DNA of 64,000 nucleotides from Chromatiaceae bacterium (GTDB lineage: Bacteria > Pseudomonadota > Gammaproteobacteria > Chromatiales > Chromatiaceae). The stretch spans positions 1 through 64,000 of the forward strand of contig JACDZG010000010.1 in the NCBI GenBank assembly GCA_013426805.1, read 5' to 3'. The position numbers and the translations under genes were made by a program. Shown here piece after piece: positions 47,901 through 54,809 of this stretch (the first letter of the stretch is position 1; the number at the start of each line of letters is the position of its first letter). A model generated the notes under the pieces. The model was not told the origin of the DNA. It saw only the letters and a list, made by a program, of their open reading frames with translations, and did no database searches.

Positions 47901-49048
47901 AGCAGGGTCTTGACCGAGGTCACGCCGGTGCGGCGCAGGTCGCCGGGGTCCGCGCCGCCGGTGACGTCCAGGAAGCCGAGCAATTCCTGCCGATCGCCGA
48001 CCGGAGTCCCGGTGCCGTGGCCCTCGATGAAGTCGAGGGTCTCCGCGCCGAACCCGCTGCGCTCATAACAACGCCGCATGGCCAGTGCCTGGCCGCTCGC
48101 CTTGGGCGCCGTGATGCCGCCGGATCCGTCCGACGAGATGCCCCAGCCCGCGAGTCGTGCCCAGGGCGCGAGGCCGTGCCGCTCCACCTCCGGACCGCGC
48201 ATGAGGACCAGCATGCCGCAGCCTTCGCCGGGAATGAAACCGGCGGCATCCTTGTCGTACACACGCATCGGCCCGGTCGCGAGGGCGCCGGTGCGGGCAA
48301 AACCCACCAACTCCAGGGGGTCGAGACTGATGTCTACCCCGCCGGTCACCACCATGTCGAGGCGCCCGCTCGTCAGGGCTTCGCAGGCCGAGCTCACCGC
48401 CAGCAGTGACGAGGCACAGGCGCCGTCGACCACGTACCCGCCCCCGTTGAGGTCGAGCACGTTGCAGATCCGGCCGGCAATGACATTCGCGAGTGCACCC
48501 GCCAGCGTGTCCTCGTTGGGCACCGGAAAGGGGTCTTTGAAACCCTGCTCGGCCGCATCGATGAGTGCGGCCACCTGCGCGTCCGCCAGCCCTGCCCGCG
48601 CGGCGGCGTCCAGGATCACCCGGCGGACATAGGGCCAGCGCAGGCGCAGCATATTGGCGCGCGACACCTCACCGGTCAGTGAGTTTCCCAGGATCACGCC
48701 GATGCGTTCGCGCCCGACCGCGTCGAGATCGATGCCGCCGTCGGTGATCGCCGCCATGGCGGTGGTCAGCGCCAGCCAATGCACCGGATCGGTCGCCTCG
48801 TAGGCCGCCTTGGGCACCCGATGGGCCTTCCAATCGAATGCAAATCCATCCACGAGCGCGGCGCGGGCGGCATAGGTGAAATCACGTTCCGCGCGGTTTT
48901 CGGAGACGTACTCCTGCACCGACAGGCGGCGCTCGGGAAACTCCCGGAAACCACAGCGCCGGGTCAGCAGGGTTTCCCAGAACTCCCGCAGATTACCGGC
49001 TCCCGCGTAGACGGATGCCATCCCAACAACATAGATACCTGCGCCCAT
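41969..49048 (-). CDS. PksE-like iterative polyketide synthase fused to hot-dog thioesterase-like domains
   Basis: 2359 aa. Domains (residue numbers from the ATG at 49048): ketosynthase 5-460 with Cys211 (VDGACASS), His344 (EGHGTGTPVGD), His385 (GHTKAAAGAAG); acyltransferase 580-890, Ser684 (AGHSLGE); carrier protein 980-1050, Ser1014 (RDLNLDSIKI); ketoreductase 1260-1480 (ISGGAKGITAACA, Tyr1417 in NSGYALANEA); dehydratase 1535-1790, His1549 (LTDHAFRG) and Asp1716 (DALLQS); phosphopantetheinyl-transferase-like 1850-2000 (VSIAH, GCDLQR, WAIHEALLKAG). This order, and KS blocks such as NSLTGEVSRANMLRLRWPYV and GRICNVLDLNGGGYVVDG, match enediyne PksE enzymes rather than PfaA. Residues 2045-2340 add hot-dog sequence (HANFVGNIYF) like the separate TEBC/E10 thioesterase, with a Cys-rich insert at 2222-2258. 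Predicted product: a polyene-type chain from malonyl units. The longer TTG start is rejected. Confidence 0.9.
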   Translation of the reverse strand: MGAGIYVVGMASVYAGAGNLREFWETLLTRRCGFREFPERRLSVQEYVSENRAERDFTYAARAALVDGFAFDWKAHRVPKAAYEATDPVHWLALTTAMAAITDGGIDLDAVGRERIGVILGNSLTGEVSRANMLRLRWPYVRRVILDAAARAGLADAQVAALIDAAEQGFKDPFPVPNEDTLAGALANVIAGRICNVLDLNGGGYVVDGACASSLLAVSSACEALTSGRLDMVVTGGVDISLDPLELVGFARTGALATGPMRVYDKDAAGFIPGEGCGMLVLMRGPEVERHGLAPWARLAGWGISSDGSGGITAPKASGQALAMRRCYERSGFGAETLDFIEGHGTGTPVGDRQELLGFLDVTGGADPGDLRRTGVTSVKTLLGHTKAAAGAAGLIKAILAVNQRVLPPLAGFKTPADAFAAPQARLYPISRGACLPPRSGLRAGVSGAGFGGINCHVAVTGEDIPKRRLETRDAALLLASAQSAELFVASAADVPGLVARLEELLRLSAGMAEGELVDLAVGCALDDQAGTVRAAVVAETVEELRGRLRSLTLILQGAGDALPLAPPGTLCGRANPRLRIGYLIPGQGSQFLRMGGVLAQRAGWAATRRARWDARFAALGPAGLSGFIDRPVEQARTPAVTARWETALRDTRVAQPAIVMTSLQWIQWLRQVGLTPSAVAGHSLGEITALVAAHLLSETEAIDIVEVRAQACAAADVAPGGMLALTCGIATAQAMIAAAAGYAVVANDNAPDQVVVAGDPQALAALAGLARARGIGAATLNVSKAFHSGHMAAAAAALERLAKPRGEEREAQIPFFSGVQGGLAPERFDPFAYVAGQITAPVRFRETVAALAAACDILVEVGPGSVLTGLARRTLGQTLPIGALEPGPGDTDSHFCTAIGQLFVAGAHLDWGAFYAHRYWRPFVPARDRTFIESPCARADGVRDPVPGAAGERRSRPAAADPDPRPNPELDAGLPAGAAIEHLMRELVAGETGYDLEMISPDARLARDLNLDSIKIAEVGAELRARGVVLPDDLALGTTPIRELARAAAQQPVRESAGGGPSAAGPGSAASGALPADLPVLGYVPAWRDTERLQAPVPGGPVVILHAPERAAEAGRLVHQLAAAGVTARLDDGAPVDVPGDQPTRLIALPGDRAAAERVTEFFARLGRHLVARPGAATRSIVLIGGPGQAPVFGFAQSVSLEQPLLPILAVAADPAAELAPLALARITPGVRLLRVDACNAVQELRLERWEPTAVPGIPLVRGDIVVISGGAKGITAACAFALLQATGARGLLLGTSPAQAPGAEVEDTLQRMAAAGLTAVYLQCDVTDAAAVRAALQQGTDQLGTHDIVGLVHGAGVNTPTLATGLDPAVLRREYLVKVGGLTNLLAAIGPERLQLAVALGSVIGAVGMAGNSGYALANEALAETLAELKHAHPQLQVACPAYSVWSDVGMGAKLNVLASLERQQVAAIPPAAGIRWFLECCGQPAVPIPLVVAAPLHGLPTWRQARGTAAASGWPYVDDRVVHEPGVILVSRPALNPQRDRWLTDHAFRGALLFPTVQALTAIGNGARLLAGAGVVTRFLDLRITRPIVAAQRGDTTIELDVRGSPAPDWSGCVGAPGTARLAPAFAARVQLGTPDPGTAVPAAPDDSRWRVVPPEVGAHLYDWLLFQGPVFRRIERVLGLDLADDVHRRGCFTLRREGSAPGTPVPDPYFLDALLQSVQVLVPRDLCLPVGIAETVFYAAAWEGGATRVEAEITERIPTGYVTRVRAWNAADGAPVARYEGYRLNIVERYASRPDAAALFDPLAGDQAALAAWMVGRRDLAELNIALGAVADADQEARRRAAAVQVAAQLGSVPVATPVLTWRADGAPALVDRPGQGVSIAHDAARLLSACGSGRVGCDLQRIGQVVRPWGELLPEPRHRLWRDLTGALNDRDRAGAMVWAIHEALLKAGAAADSVTFVGMQDGGPRFRLAGGLVAAGVLELVLAGPAAIALVQLTPAAATRRVTHYTRDIVMTFKEALPPLRSPTASVFFAWMGELREAAMSDIRIPLAHAFSVGGKGMVTNGTRVRILRPVRYHAPLRAWVWLDRVLERQPATFELGFQWAETGPGGAPQRIVAQGSQRLTWVDVGPGGQVRAEPFPDFFADFINERRPASGTDPFSPPLGHLLEPPDDMAILWRRDPRIEAEQGRARLWLETDEAHANFVGNIYFSHTATLVERACQKALRHLGTCPCASTLRCLGAANCKNALRNMGACPGGFFATAFQLDHLGEAMPGDTLEAEVRLAEVGATFCTFDLALTNQSHGAAKIAAGRARFQMYATTVEEAQPQPMPTWLMSTLAKETSCIATETPPIAADIP

Positions 49049-49353
49049 GTGGTTCTTCAACTGCTACTGCTCACTTGCCCGGTCTCGCGCCGCGTTGGGC
49101 CGGACCGGCGCGCAATCACCGTCACCCGGGGTGCGGAGTATTTGTGGTCGTGGCATGGGGCGGCACGTCTGAACCCGGCAGAACGTCCCATCGCGGACCC
49201 GACACGCCGCGCCGCGCCGCGCCTGTGGCAGCCGTCCAATTGGCGCAACAGGTATCGGGGGTCGGGGCCGCAACGACAAATAAGGCCGAACCGCCGGTTC
49301 CACCCCGTCCGGCGGGTTGGCGAAGACGTGCGTCGCTACGGCATCGGGGACCT
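49049..49353. other. Intergenic region between the PEP-CTERM-like gene and the PKS gene
   Basis: 305 bases with no coding frame. On the minus strand, just after the PEP-CTERM-like gene, an imperfect stem (AACCGCCGG 49289-49297 with CCGGCGGGTT 49309-49318) is followed within a few bases by TTATTTGT. It could be a weak or partial terminator, allowing some read-through into the PKS gene. I see no GG-N10-GC promoter in this stretch. A purine-rich GAAGAA precedes the PKS ATG. Confidence 0.35.
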
Positions 49354-50052
49354 TCAGGCGGCGACCGCCGCGCGCCGACGGCGCAGCGCCGCCATGACCA
49401 GCAGACCCGGAATCGCCAGCGCGGCCGTGGCCGGTGCCGGGGCCGCGGACGGCGGCTGGCCGTTCACGTCTCCCAACCCCGGCACTTCAATGGGGTCGCC
49501 GCCGTCGAGGCTGTACTGTCCATCGACACTGAAGGGGGTGATGTAGGTGATCTGGAAATTGCCGATGCTCCCCGTCATGCTGACCCGCCCGGTCGGGATA
49601 TTGGCCAGTGAGACCTCCACCAATTGGCCATCGACCATGCCCGAGAAGTCCGCCGCCTGCAGGACCATATCGTAAGTCCCCCCGGCGTACGGGTCGGTAC
49701 GGCCCACGAACTGGACGACAAAGTTGTCGGCACCGGTCAGGTTCGCGGTGCGAACGACGGGACCGCCGACAGTGTCGGACAGCAGAGCCTGGAACGAGGC
49801 GCTGTAGCTGAAGACATCGCCACTCACGGTGGGACCGGTGAAACCGCTGATCAGGAAACTTTGAGTGTAACCGAGGCCGGGCAGCCCCACCCAGGTGCCG
49901 GGCGGAGTGGCCTGCAGATCGACGATCTGGTTTAGGAACGGGTCCGGAACGGCGCTGAGGAAGGCGTAGGCACCGGTCGAGACGGTACCGAGTGTGAATG
50001 CGAGCGCGGCGAGCGCGGCGCGGGCGTGGGTGGACAGGTGTCGGGTCAGCAT
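49354..50052 (-). CDS. Secreted protein with PEP-CTERM-like sorting tail
   Basis: 232 aa: a signal peptide (cleavage near AYA), a beta-rich domain of about 160 residues with no recognised family, a Pro/Ala linker, then a C-terminal tail of the PEP-CTERM kind: short motif, hydrophobic helix (ALAIPGLLVMAAL), Arg cluster (RRRR), end. The signature tripeptide is PAP, not PEP (SAAPAPATAAL). Exosortase would cleave and anchor or release such a protein in the exopolysaccharide matrix. GGAGAG is 5 bases before the ATG. A sigma-54 promoter match lies about 290 bases upstream and the prs genes follow upstream; both support the assignment. No exosortase gene is in the window. Confidence 0.7.
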   Translation of the reverse strand: MLTRHLSTHARAALAALAFTLGTVSTGAYAFLSAVPDPFLNQIVDLQATPPGTWVGLPGLGYTQSFLISGFTGPTVSGDVFSYSASFQALLSDTVGGPVVRTANLTGADNFVVQFVGRTDPYAGGTYDMVLQAADFSGMVDGQLVEVSLANIPTGRVSMTGSIGNFQITYITPFSVDGQYSLDGGDPIEVPGLGDVNGQPPSAAPAPATAALAIPGLLVMAALRRRRAAVAA

Positions 50053-50340
50053 GAATCTCTCCGCGTGCGTATGACTGTCGAGGTTAACGTTAAATCGGCT
50101 TGAGGGACCGGTGCGTCAATGCAGTCGCTGCGCAACGCCCGTCGCGTAGTCACTTGCGAGGTCGCCGGCGCGCGGTTCCGGGTCTGCAGTTCAGCGCGCC
50201 CGGTGACCAACAGCCCGCTTCGGAGTTGTGGGTGTGCCATGCGGCGAGGGGCGCGTGTTGATCTGGTGTTCAGCATCTCGAGCGATTTTCTCTGCGCTTG
50301 TTGTCGTCGGGGTCTTGGCTGGTGGTGCCGATCAAGATTA

Positions 50341-50356
50341 TGCGATGATCATGCCA
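50341..50356 (-). promoter_or_regulatory. Sigma-54 (-24/-12) promoter upstream of the PEP-CTERM-like gene
   Basis: The minus strand reads TGGCATGATCATCGCA: GG, exactly 10 bases, then GC, against the consensus TGGCACG-N4-TTGCA (two mismatches outside the GG and GC). It points at the PEP-CTERM-like gene, whose start is about 290 bases downstream. An AT-rich stretch (50357-50410) suited to IHF or bending lies just upstream. prsR, a sigma-54 activator, is encoded next door. No other convincing promoter is seen in 50053-50647. Confidence 0.65.
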
Positions 50357-50464
50357 TATTTTGATAGATCGTTTTCTTATTCATATTCCACAATAACTTA
50401 AACTATTTACGCCAAGTCTTCCAAGGTCACAGGGTCCTCCTGCGGGGCCCCGCCAACCCAAGAC

Positions 50465-50481
50465 TGTAAAAAAAATTGACA
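50465..50481. promoter_or_regulatory. Candidate upstream activator (PrsR) site
   Basis: TGTAAA-5 bases-TTGACA is an imperfect inverted repeat (5 of 6 positions pair) inside the AT-rich part of the intergenic region, about 110 bases upstream of the -24 element, the usual distance for a sigma-54 activator. Binding by PrsR is inference; A-rich sequence makes chance matches easier. Confidence 0.35.
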
Positions 50482-50647
50482 AATGTAGGCACTTTACCGA
50501 CACGGAGGTATACGCGGTCCGGTCTATCGCTCGGTCGACCCCCGGCACGTTGCCGGCCTCCGGTCCGCGCCCCTCCGGACCCGGCGCGGCCCGGGGCTTG
50601 GCGGCCCCGGCCGCCGCCAGGATCTTGCCTGGCGCCGCGTCGGCAGT

Positions 50648-53422
50648 TCAGCCACCCAGTTTCTTGAGCAGCGCCGCCGCATCCGCGGCCTGCGCCGAGT
50701 TGGGGTTGTCGCGCAACACCTTGCGCAGCACCCCGACGGCCTCGTCCTGGCGTCCCAGACTCTCCAGGGCGACGGCCACGTGATAGCCGATCTCGGTTTG
50801 GGTCGGAAACGCCAGATAAGCCTGTTGCAGAATCGACAGCCCATCGCCTTTACGCCCCGCGTTGTAAAGAATCCAGCCATAGGTGTCGGCGATCTCCGCT
50901 CGGTTCGGTGCCAGATCGTAGGCCTCCTTGGCGGTGGCCTGCGCCCGCGCATCGCCCTGGGCGTGGTAGAGCCAGGCAAGATTGTTCAACAGCAGCGCGT
51001 TCTTCTCGGGCGCCTTCGCGACCACGGACTCATAGACCGCGATGGCATCCTGGGAACGCCCCGCCTGTTGCAGCAAGAGCCCCAGCGACGCCTGGACCTC
51101 CAGGTCATCGGGGTTGGCTTTCGCCCAATCGTCGAGCAGGGCCACCGCGCCGGCGGTATCGCCGGTTTGACTCATGACCGCAGCGAGTTGCCGCGCTGCC
51201 ACGCTCGTCTTGTCATGCGCAAACGCTGTCTTGAATGCCGCAACCGCGGCCTTGGGATCGCGCCTGGCGACCTGGACGCTGCCTTCGATCCGATAGCCGA
51301 CCGCCCCCTGCGGGAGGGCCTGTTGCAACTCCCGGGCGCTCTGCAGCGCAGTCTCGGTATCGCCGGCCTCCAGCGACACCGCGGCCAGCGCCACCTTGGC
51401 ATCCACGAAGTCGGGCTTGAGCGCCAGGGCTTGCCGAAACGCCTTCTGGGCACCGGACTGATCTTGCCCTTTCCAGCGCGCGCCGCCCGCGAGGTAATGA
51501 AGTTGCGGGTCGTCCGGGTTCGTTCGCAGCAGCAGGTCGAATGAACGGATGGCGTTGGACACCTGATCACCCAGGGTCTGGGCGCGCGCCAGCATCAGGA
51601 GCACCTCTTGGTCCTCGGGGAAGCGGGCATTCAGTTCGCTGGCCACGGCCAGCGCCTTGAGGTAGTTGCCCCGCGTCATGTGGAACCGGGCCAGCAGGAA
51701 CCCGGGCTGGGCGGCGGCCGGATTGGCTTCCCCGGCGCGCTCCAGAGCGGCCTCCAGGGCGGCCGGATCATTGCGCAGCTCGGCCAGCGCGGCCAGGCCC
51801 ATCATGGCCCCCAGGTGCTTTGGATCGGCCTTCAGCACCCGCTCATAGCGGCGCGCCGCGGCGTCGAGATCCTTGTTTGCGACGTCAATACGCGCCAGGT
51901 TGATCTCGGCGGTGAAGAATGCGGAGTCCACCGCCAGGGCCTTTTCAAAACGCGCACGGGCACTCGGCAGATCCCCCTTGGCCAGGTACGCAAGACCGGT
52001 CAGGTTGTAGGGGAGAGGCGACTCGGCCCGCCGCTGTTCGAGGCGCTTGCTGGCCTCCAACGCCTGCTCGTACTCCTGTTTCTTCAGATGGGCGAGCACC
52101 AGCAAGACATCCGCTTGTAAAATGTCCTGACCCAGATCGACCGCTGATTGCAACTCATCGATCGCCTTGCCGGTCTCGCCGTCGGCCAGCAGGGACAACG
52201 CCAGTTGCGTGCGCAGCGCGGCCACGTCCGGGGCCTTTTCGACCGCCCGGTTGAGCCATTCCTGACCCCGCTCCTGATCACCCTGCAGCATATACGCGCT
52301 GCCCAGCAACGCCAGGGTTTGCGGGTCTCCATCCGGCGCGACGGGCTCCAGGACCTGGATCGCGCGCTGCGGCTCGCGCTGTTTGATACGGGTCGCCGCC
52401 AGCACCTTACGGGCCTGCAGATTGCCCGGCGTCACCTTGACGACGTTGCTCAGATACTCTTCGGCAATTGCAAACTCGCCTTCACTATAGCGGATGATGC
52501 CGAGCAGCAACTGGCTTTGCAGGTGACCCGGGATGGCGGATAGGACCCGATCGAACGACTCGCCCGCCTGTTTCCAGTCCCGTTCCTGAAACTGGATGAC
52601 GCCGCGCAGATAGCGCGTCAGCGGGACGTCTTGTTGCAACGCGTCGGCCTTGGTCAACTCCTTGCGCGCCTCGTCCAGCTTCTGCGTGCCGATCAAGACC
52701 GTGGCCCGACCCAGGCGCGCCGCCAACCGCCGCGGATCAATGACCAGCACCCGGTCGAACATGGCCAGGGCGGCCGCGTTGTCACCCGCGATGCGATAGG
52801 ACTCGGCGCGGATCAGCAAAGCCTCAGGGTTGTCGGGGAACTGCCGCAGGAAGGCGTCCGCGGCACCGACCGTCGCCGCCTGATCACCCTCCTTGAGCGC
52901 GACCCGCAGCAATCCCAAACCGGCCAACTCGCTGTTGGGATCCAGAGTCAATGCCTGGCGATAGCCGGCACGCGCGACCTCGGGCTGGTCCTGGCCCAGC
53001 GCGGCATCACCGCGCAGAATCAGGGCGCGCACCCGATCAGCCGCCGATAAATCGGTGGCTGCATCCAAACGCGCCAGGGCCTCGTCATATTTCGCCTGGG
53101 CGATCAGGGCCGCAACCAATTCGAGCCGCCACAAGGACGCATCCGCCCCCAGCGCGATCGCGCTGCGCAGCTCTTTCTCCGCCGCCGCGCCATTGCCGAC
53201 TTGCAGATAGATCTGCGCCAGCAAGAGGCGGGCGGCGGCATCATTCGGATCCTTCTGTAACCTATTCTTCAGCTCGATGGTGGCGGTCCGCAGGTCACCT
53301 TTCTCGAACAAGGCACGGGCCTTGTCCGTGGCCTCGGAAGCCACCGATGCGCCGCCGGCCAGGCCGACCAACAGCGCCAGCGCCGCCACCAGACGACGCC
53401 CGGTCATCTTTCGCAAAGCCAT
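50648..53422 (-). CDS. prsT: PEP-CTERM system TPR-repeat protein PrsT
   Basis: 924 aa with a signal peptide (VAALALLVGLAGGASVASEA) followed by about 20 TPR units to the C-terminus (for example DKARALFEKGDLRTATIELK, LLAQIYLQVGNGAAAEKELR, LYHAQGDARAQATAKEAYDL). Its length and all-TPR layout match PrsT of PEP-CTERM/exosortase loci, where the gene follows prsK and prsR; the same order is seen here. Most PrsT are described as lipoproteins, but I see no lipobox Cys. ATG 53422 is chosen for AGAGGTG upstream, 28 bases after the prsR stop. Presumed role: periplasmic or outer-membrane scaffold for exopolysaccharide assembly or secretion. Confidence 0.88.
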   Translation of the reverse strand: MALRKMTGRRLVAALALLVGLAGGASVASEATDKARALFEKGDLRTATIELKNRLQKDPNDAAARLLLAQIYLQVGNGAAAEKELRSAIALGADASLWRLELVAALIAQAKYDEALARLDAATDLSAADRVRALILRGDAALGQDQPEVARAGYRQALTLDPNSELAGLGLLRVALKEGDQAATVGAADAFLRQFPDNPEALLIRAESYRIAGDNAAALAMFDRVLVIDPRRLAARLGRATVLIGTQKLDEARKELTKADALQQDVPLTRYLRGVIQFQERDWKQAGESFDRVLSAIPGHLQSQLLLGIIRYSEGEFAIAEEYLSNVVKVTPGNLQARKVLAATRIKQREPQRAIQVLEPVAPDGDPQTLALLGSAYMLQGDQERGQEWLNRAVEKAPDVAALRTQLALSLLADGETGKAIDELQSAVDLGQDILQADVLLVLAHLKKQEYEQALEASKRLEQRRAESPLPYNLTGLAYLAKGDLPSARARFEKALAVDSAFFTAEINLARIDVANKDLDAAARRYERVLKADPKHLGAMMGLAALAELRNDPAALEAALERAGEANPAAAQPGFLLARFHMTRGNYLKALAVASELNARFPEDQEVLLMLARAQTLGDQVSNAIRSFDLLLRTNPDDPQLHYLAGGARWKGQDQSGAQKAFRQALALKPDFVDAKVALAAVSLEAGDTETALQSARELQQALPQGAVGYRIEGSVQVARRDPKAAVAAFKTAFAHDKTSVAARQLAAVMSQTGDTAGAVALLDDWAKANPDDLEVQASLGLLLQQAGRSQDAIAVYESVVAKAPEKNALLLNNLAWLYHAQGDARAQATAKEAYDLAPNRAEIADTYGWILYNAGRKGDGLSILQQAYLAFPTQTEIGYHVAVALESLGRQDEAVGVLRKVLRDNPNSAQAADAAALLKKLGG

Positions 53423-53450
53423 GCCAGTCACCTCTCTCAAGCGTACGGGT

Positions 53451-54809
53451 TCAGCAGGACAAGTCATGTTTCTTCATCAGGTTGTAGAGTGTCGGACGGG
53501 TCACGCCCAGCAGATCCGCGGTGCGTGAAATATTGTTCTCCGTGATGATCATGGCCCGCTGGATTGCCTGCTGCTCGGCGCGATCCCGGACCTCGCGCAG
53601 ATTGAACGGCTCCTGGGGGGCCAGCGTATCATTGAGATCCAGATCCTCAGGGCTGAGTTCAGTGCCCTCGGCCATGATCACGGCACGCTTGATCCGGTTT
53701 TCCAATTCCCGGACATTACCCGGCCAGGGGTACTGTTCGATCAGGCGCAACGCATTGGCGGTGAAATCCCGGATGGGCCGCTTGTGCTGCATGGCAAAAC
53801 GGCGCAGAAAAGCACGCGCCAGCACCAGGGTATCGCCGCTGCGGGCGCGCAGCGGCGGTACCACAATACTGGTCTCGTTGATGCGGTAGTAAAGGTCTTC
53901 ACGGAAGCGGCCCTCTTTGATCAGCGCCAACAAGTCCTGATGGGTCGCGCACACGACGCGCACATCCACCGGAATCTCCCGCCGTCCGCCGACCCGCTCG
54001 ATGATCCGCTCCTGGAGAAACCGCAGGAGCTTACACTGCAGAGTCAACGGGAGATCACCAATTTCATCGAGGAACAACAGCCCACCTTCGGCCAACTCGA
54101 TCTTGCCCGGGGTGCTTTTGACGGCCCCGGTAAAGGCGCCTTTCTCGTACCCGAACAACTCGCTTTCCAGCAGGTTCTCGGGGATGGCGGCGCAGTTGAT
54201 CGCCACCAGTTTCTTATCCTTACGGTTGCTCAGCGAGTGCAGTATCCGCACCAGGATTTCCTTACCCGTTCCGCTCTCGCCCAAGATCAGAGTCGTGGCA
54301 TCGGTCGGTCCCAATTTCTCGACCATGCGGCAGACCTTGAGCATCTCGGGGCTGACCGCGATCAACTCGCGAAACGGGGAAGTCGAGGCGGCTGACGACA
54401 GTTTGCGGTTCTCCGCTTCCAGCCAATTCAGACGGCCGGCACGCGCCACCATGAGCGCCAGGATTTCCGGATCGATCGGCTTCTCGTAAAAGTCGTAGGC
54501 ACCCATGCCAATGGCACGGACCGCGTTGCCGCGGTCATCATGACCGGTGACCACGATCACCTTGATGGCCGGGGCGATCGTGAGAATCTCCGCCAACGTG
54601 CGGTAGCCCTCACTGACCCCGCCGGGATCCGGCGGCAACCCAAGATCGAGCAACACCACCCCCGGTTCGAAACGCCGCACCTCCGCAAGCGCTCCCTCCC
54701 GATCACCCGCGACGGCAATCTCAAAGCGATCGAAGCTCCAACGCAACTGGCCCCGCAAGCCGAGATCGTCTTCGACGATCAACAACCGGTTGTTCATTTC
54801 GTCCATCAT
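53451..54809 (-). CDS. prsR: PEP-CTERM-box response regulator PrsR (sigma-54 activator)
   Basis: 452 aa, NtrC-type. Receiver domain 1-125: acidic pair in VEDD, phospho-Asp55 (LLDLGLPP), Lys in YEKPID. AAA+ domain about 145-380: Walker [10 protein letters not shown], the sigma-54 contact loop GAFTGA, Walker [13 protein letters not shown], Arg finger region [11 protein letters not shown] Fis-type HTH is at the end ([20 protein letters not shown]). All residues for ATP hydrolysis and sigma-54 contact are present. It starts directly after the prsK stop with no gap. In other bacteria PrsR with RpoN switches on PEP-CTERM genes, which fits the promoter found upstream of the PEP-CTERM-like gene here. 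Confidence 0.93.
   Translation of the reverse strand: MMDEMNNRLLIVEDDLGLRGQLRWSFDRFEIAVAGDREGALAEVRRFEPGVVLLDLGLPPDPGGVSEGYRTLAEILTIAPAIKVIVVTGHDDRGNAVRAIGMGAYDFYEKPIDPEILALMVARAGRLNWLEAENRKLSSAASTSPFRELIAVSPEMLKVCRMVEKLGPTDATTLILGESGTGKEILVRILHSLSNRKDKKLVAINCAAIPENLLESELFGYEKGAFTGAVKSTPGKIELAEGGLLFLDEIGDLPLTLQCKLLRFLQERIIERVGGRREIPVDVRVVCATHQDLLALIKEGRFREDLYYRINETSIVVPPLRARSGDTLVLARAFLRRFAMQHKRPIRDFTANALRLIEQYPWPGNVRELENRIKRAVIMAEGTELSPEDLDLNDTLAPQEPFNLREVRDRAEQQAIQRAMIITENNISRTADLLGVTRPTLYNLMKKHDLSC

Noticed and set aside
41969-49048. PfaA-type polyunsaturated fatty acid synthase or heterocyst-glycolipid synthase
   Set aside because: There is one ACP instead of a tandem array, and the KS motifs (RICNVLDLNGGGYVVDG and NSLTGEVSRANMLRLRW) are of PksE type.
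16680-49048. A complete enediyne antibiotic pathway
   Set aside because: No epoxidase, P450, halogenase, glycosyltransferase or resistance gene accompanies the synthase in this window; only the core-cassette-like parts are present.
50143-50158. Second sigma-54 promoter for the PEP-CTERM-like gene (GCAACGCCCGTCGCG on the plus strand)
   Set aside because: The minus strand has GC where the -24 GG should be; only the -12 half matches.
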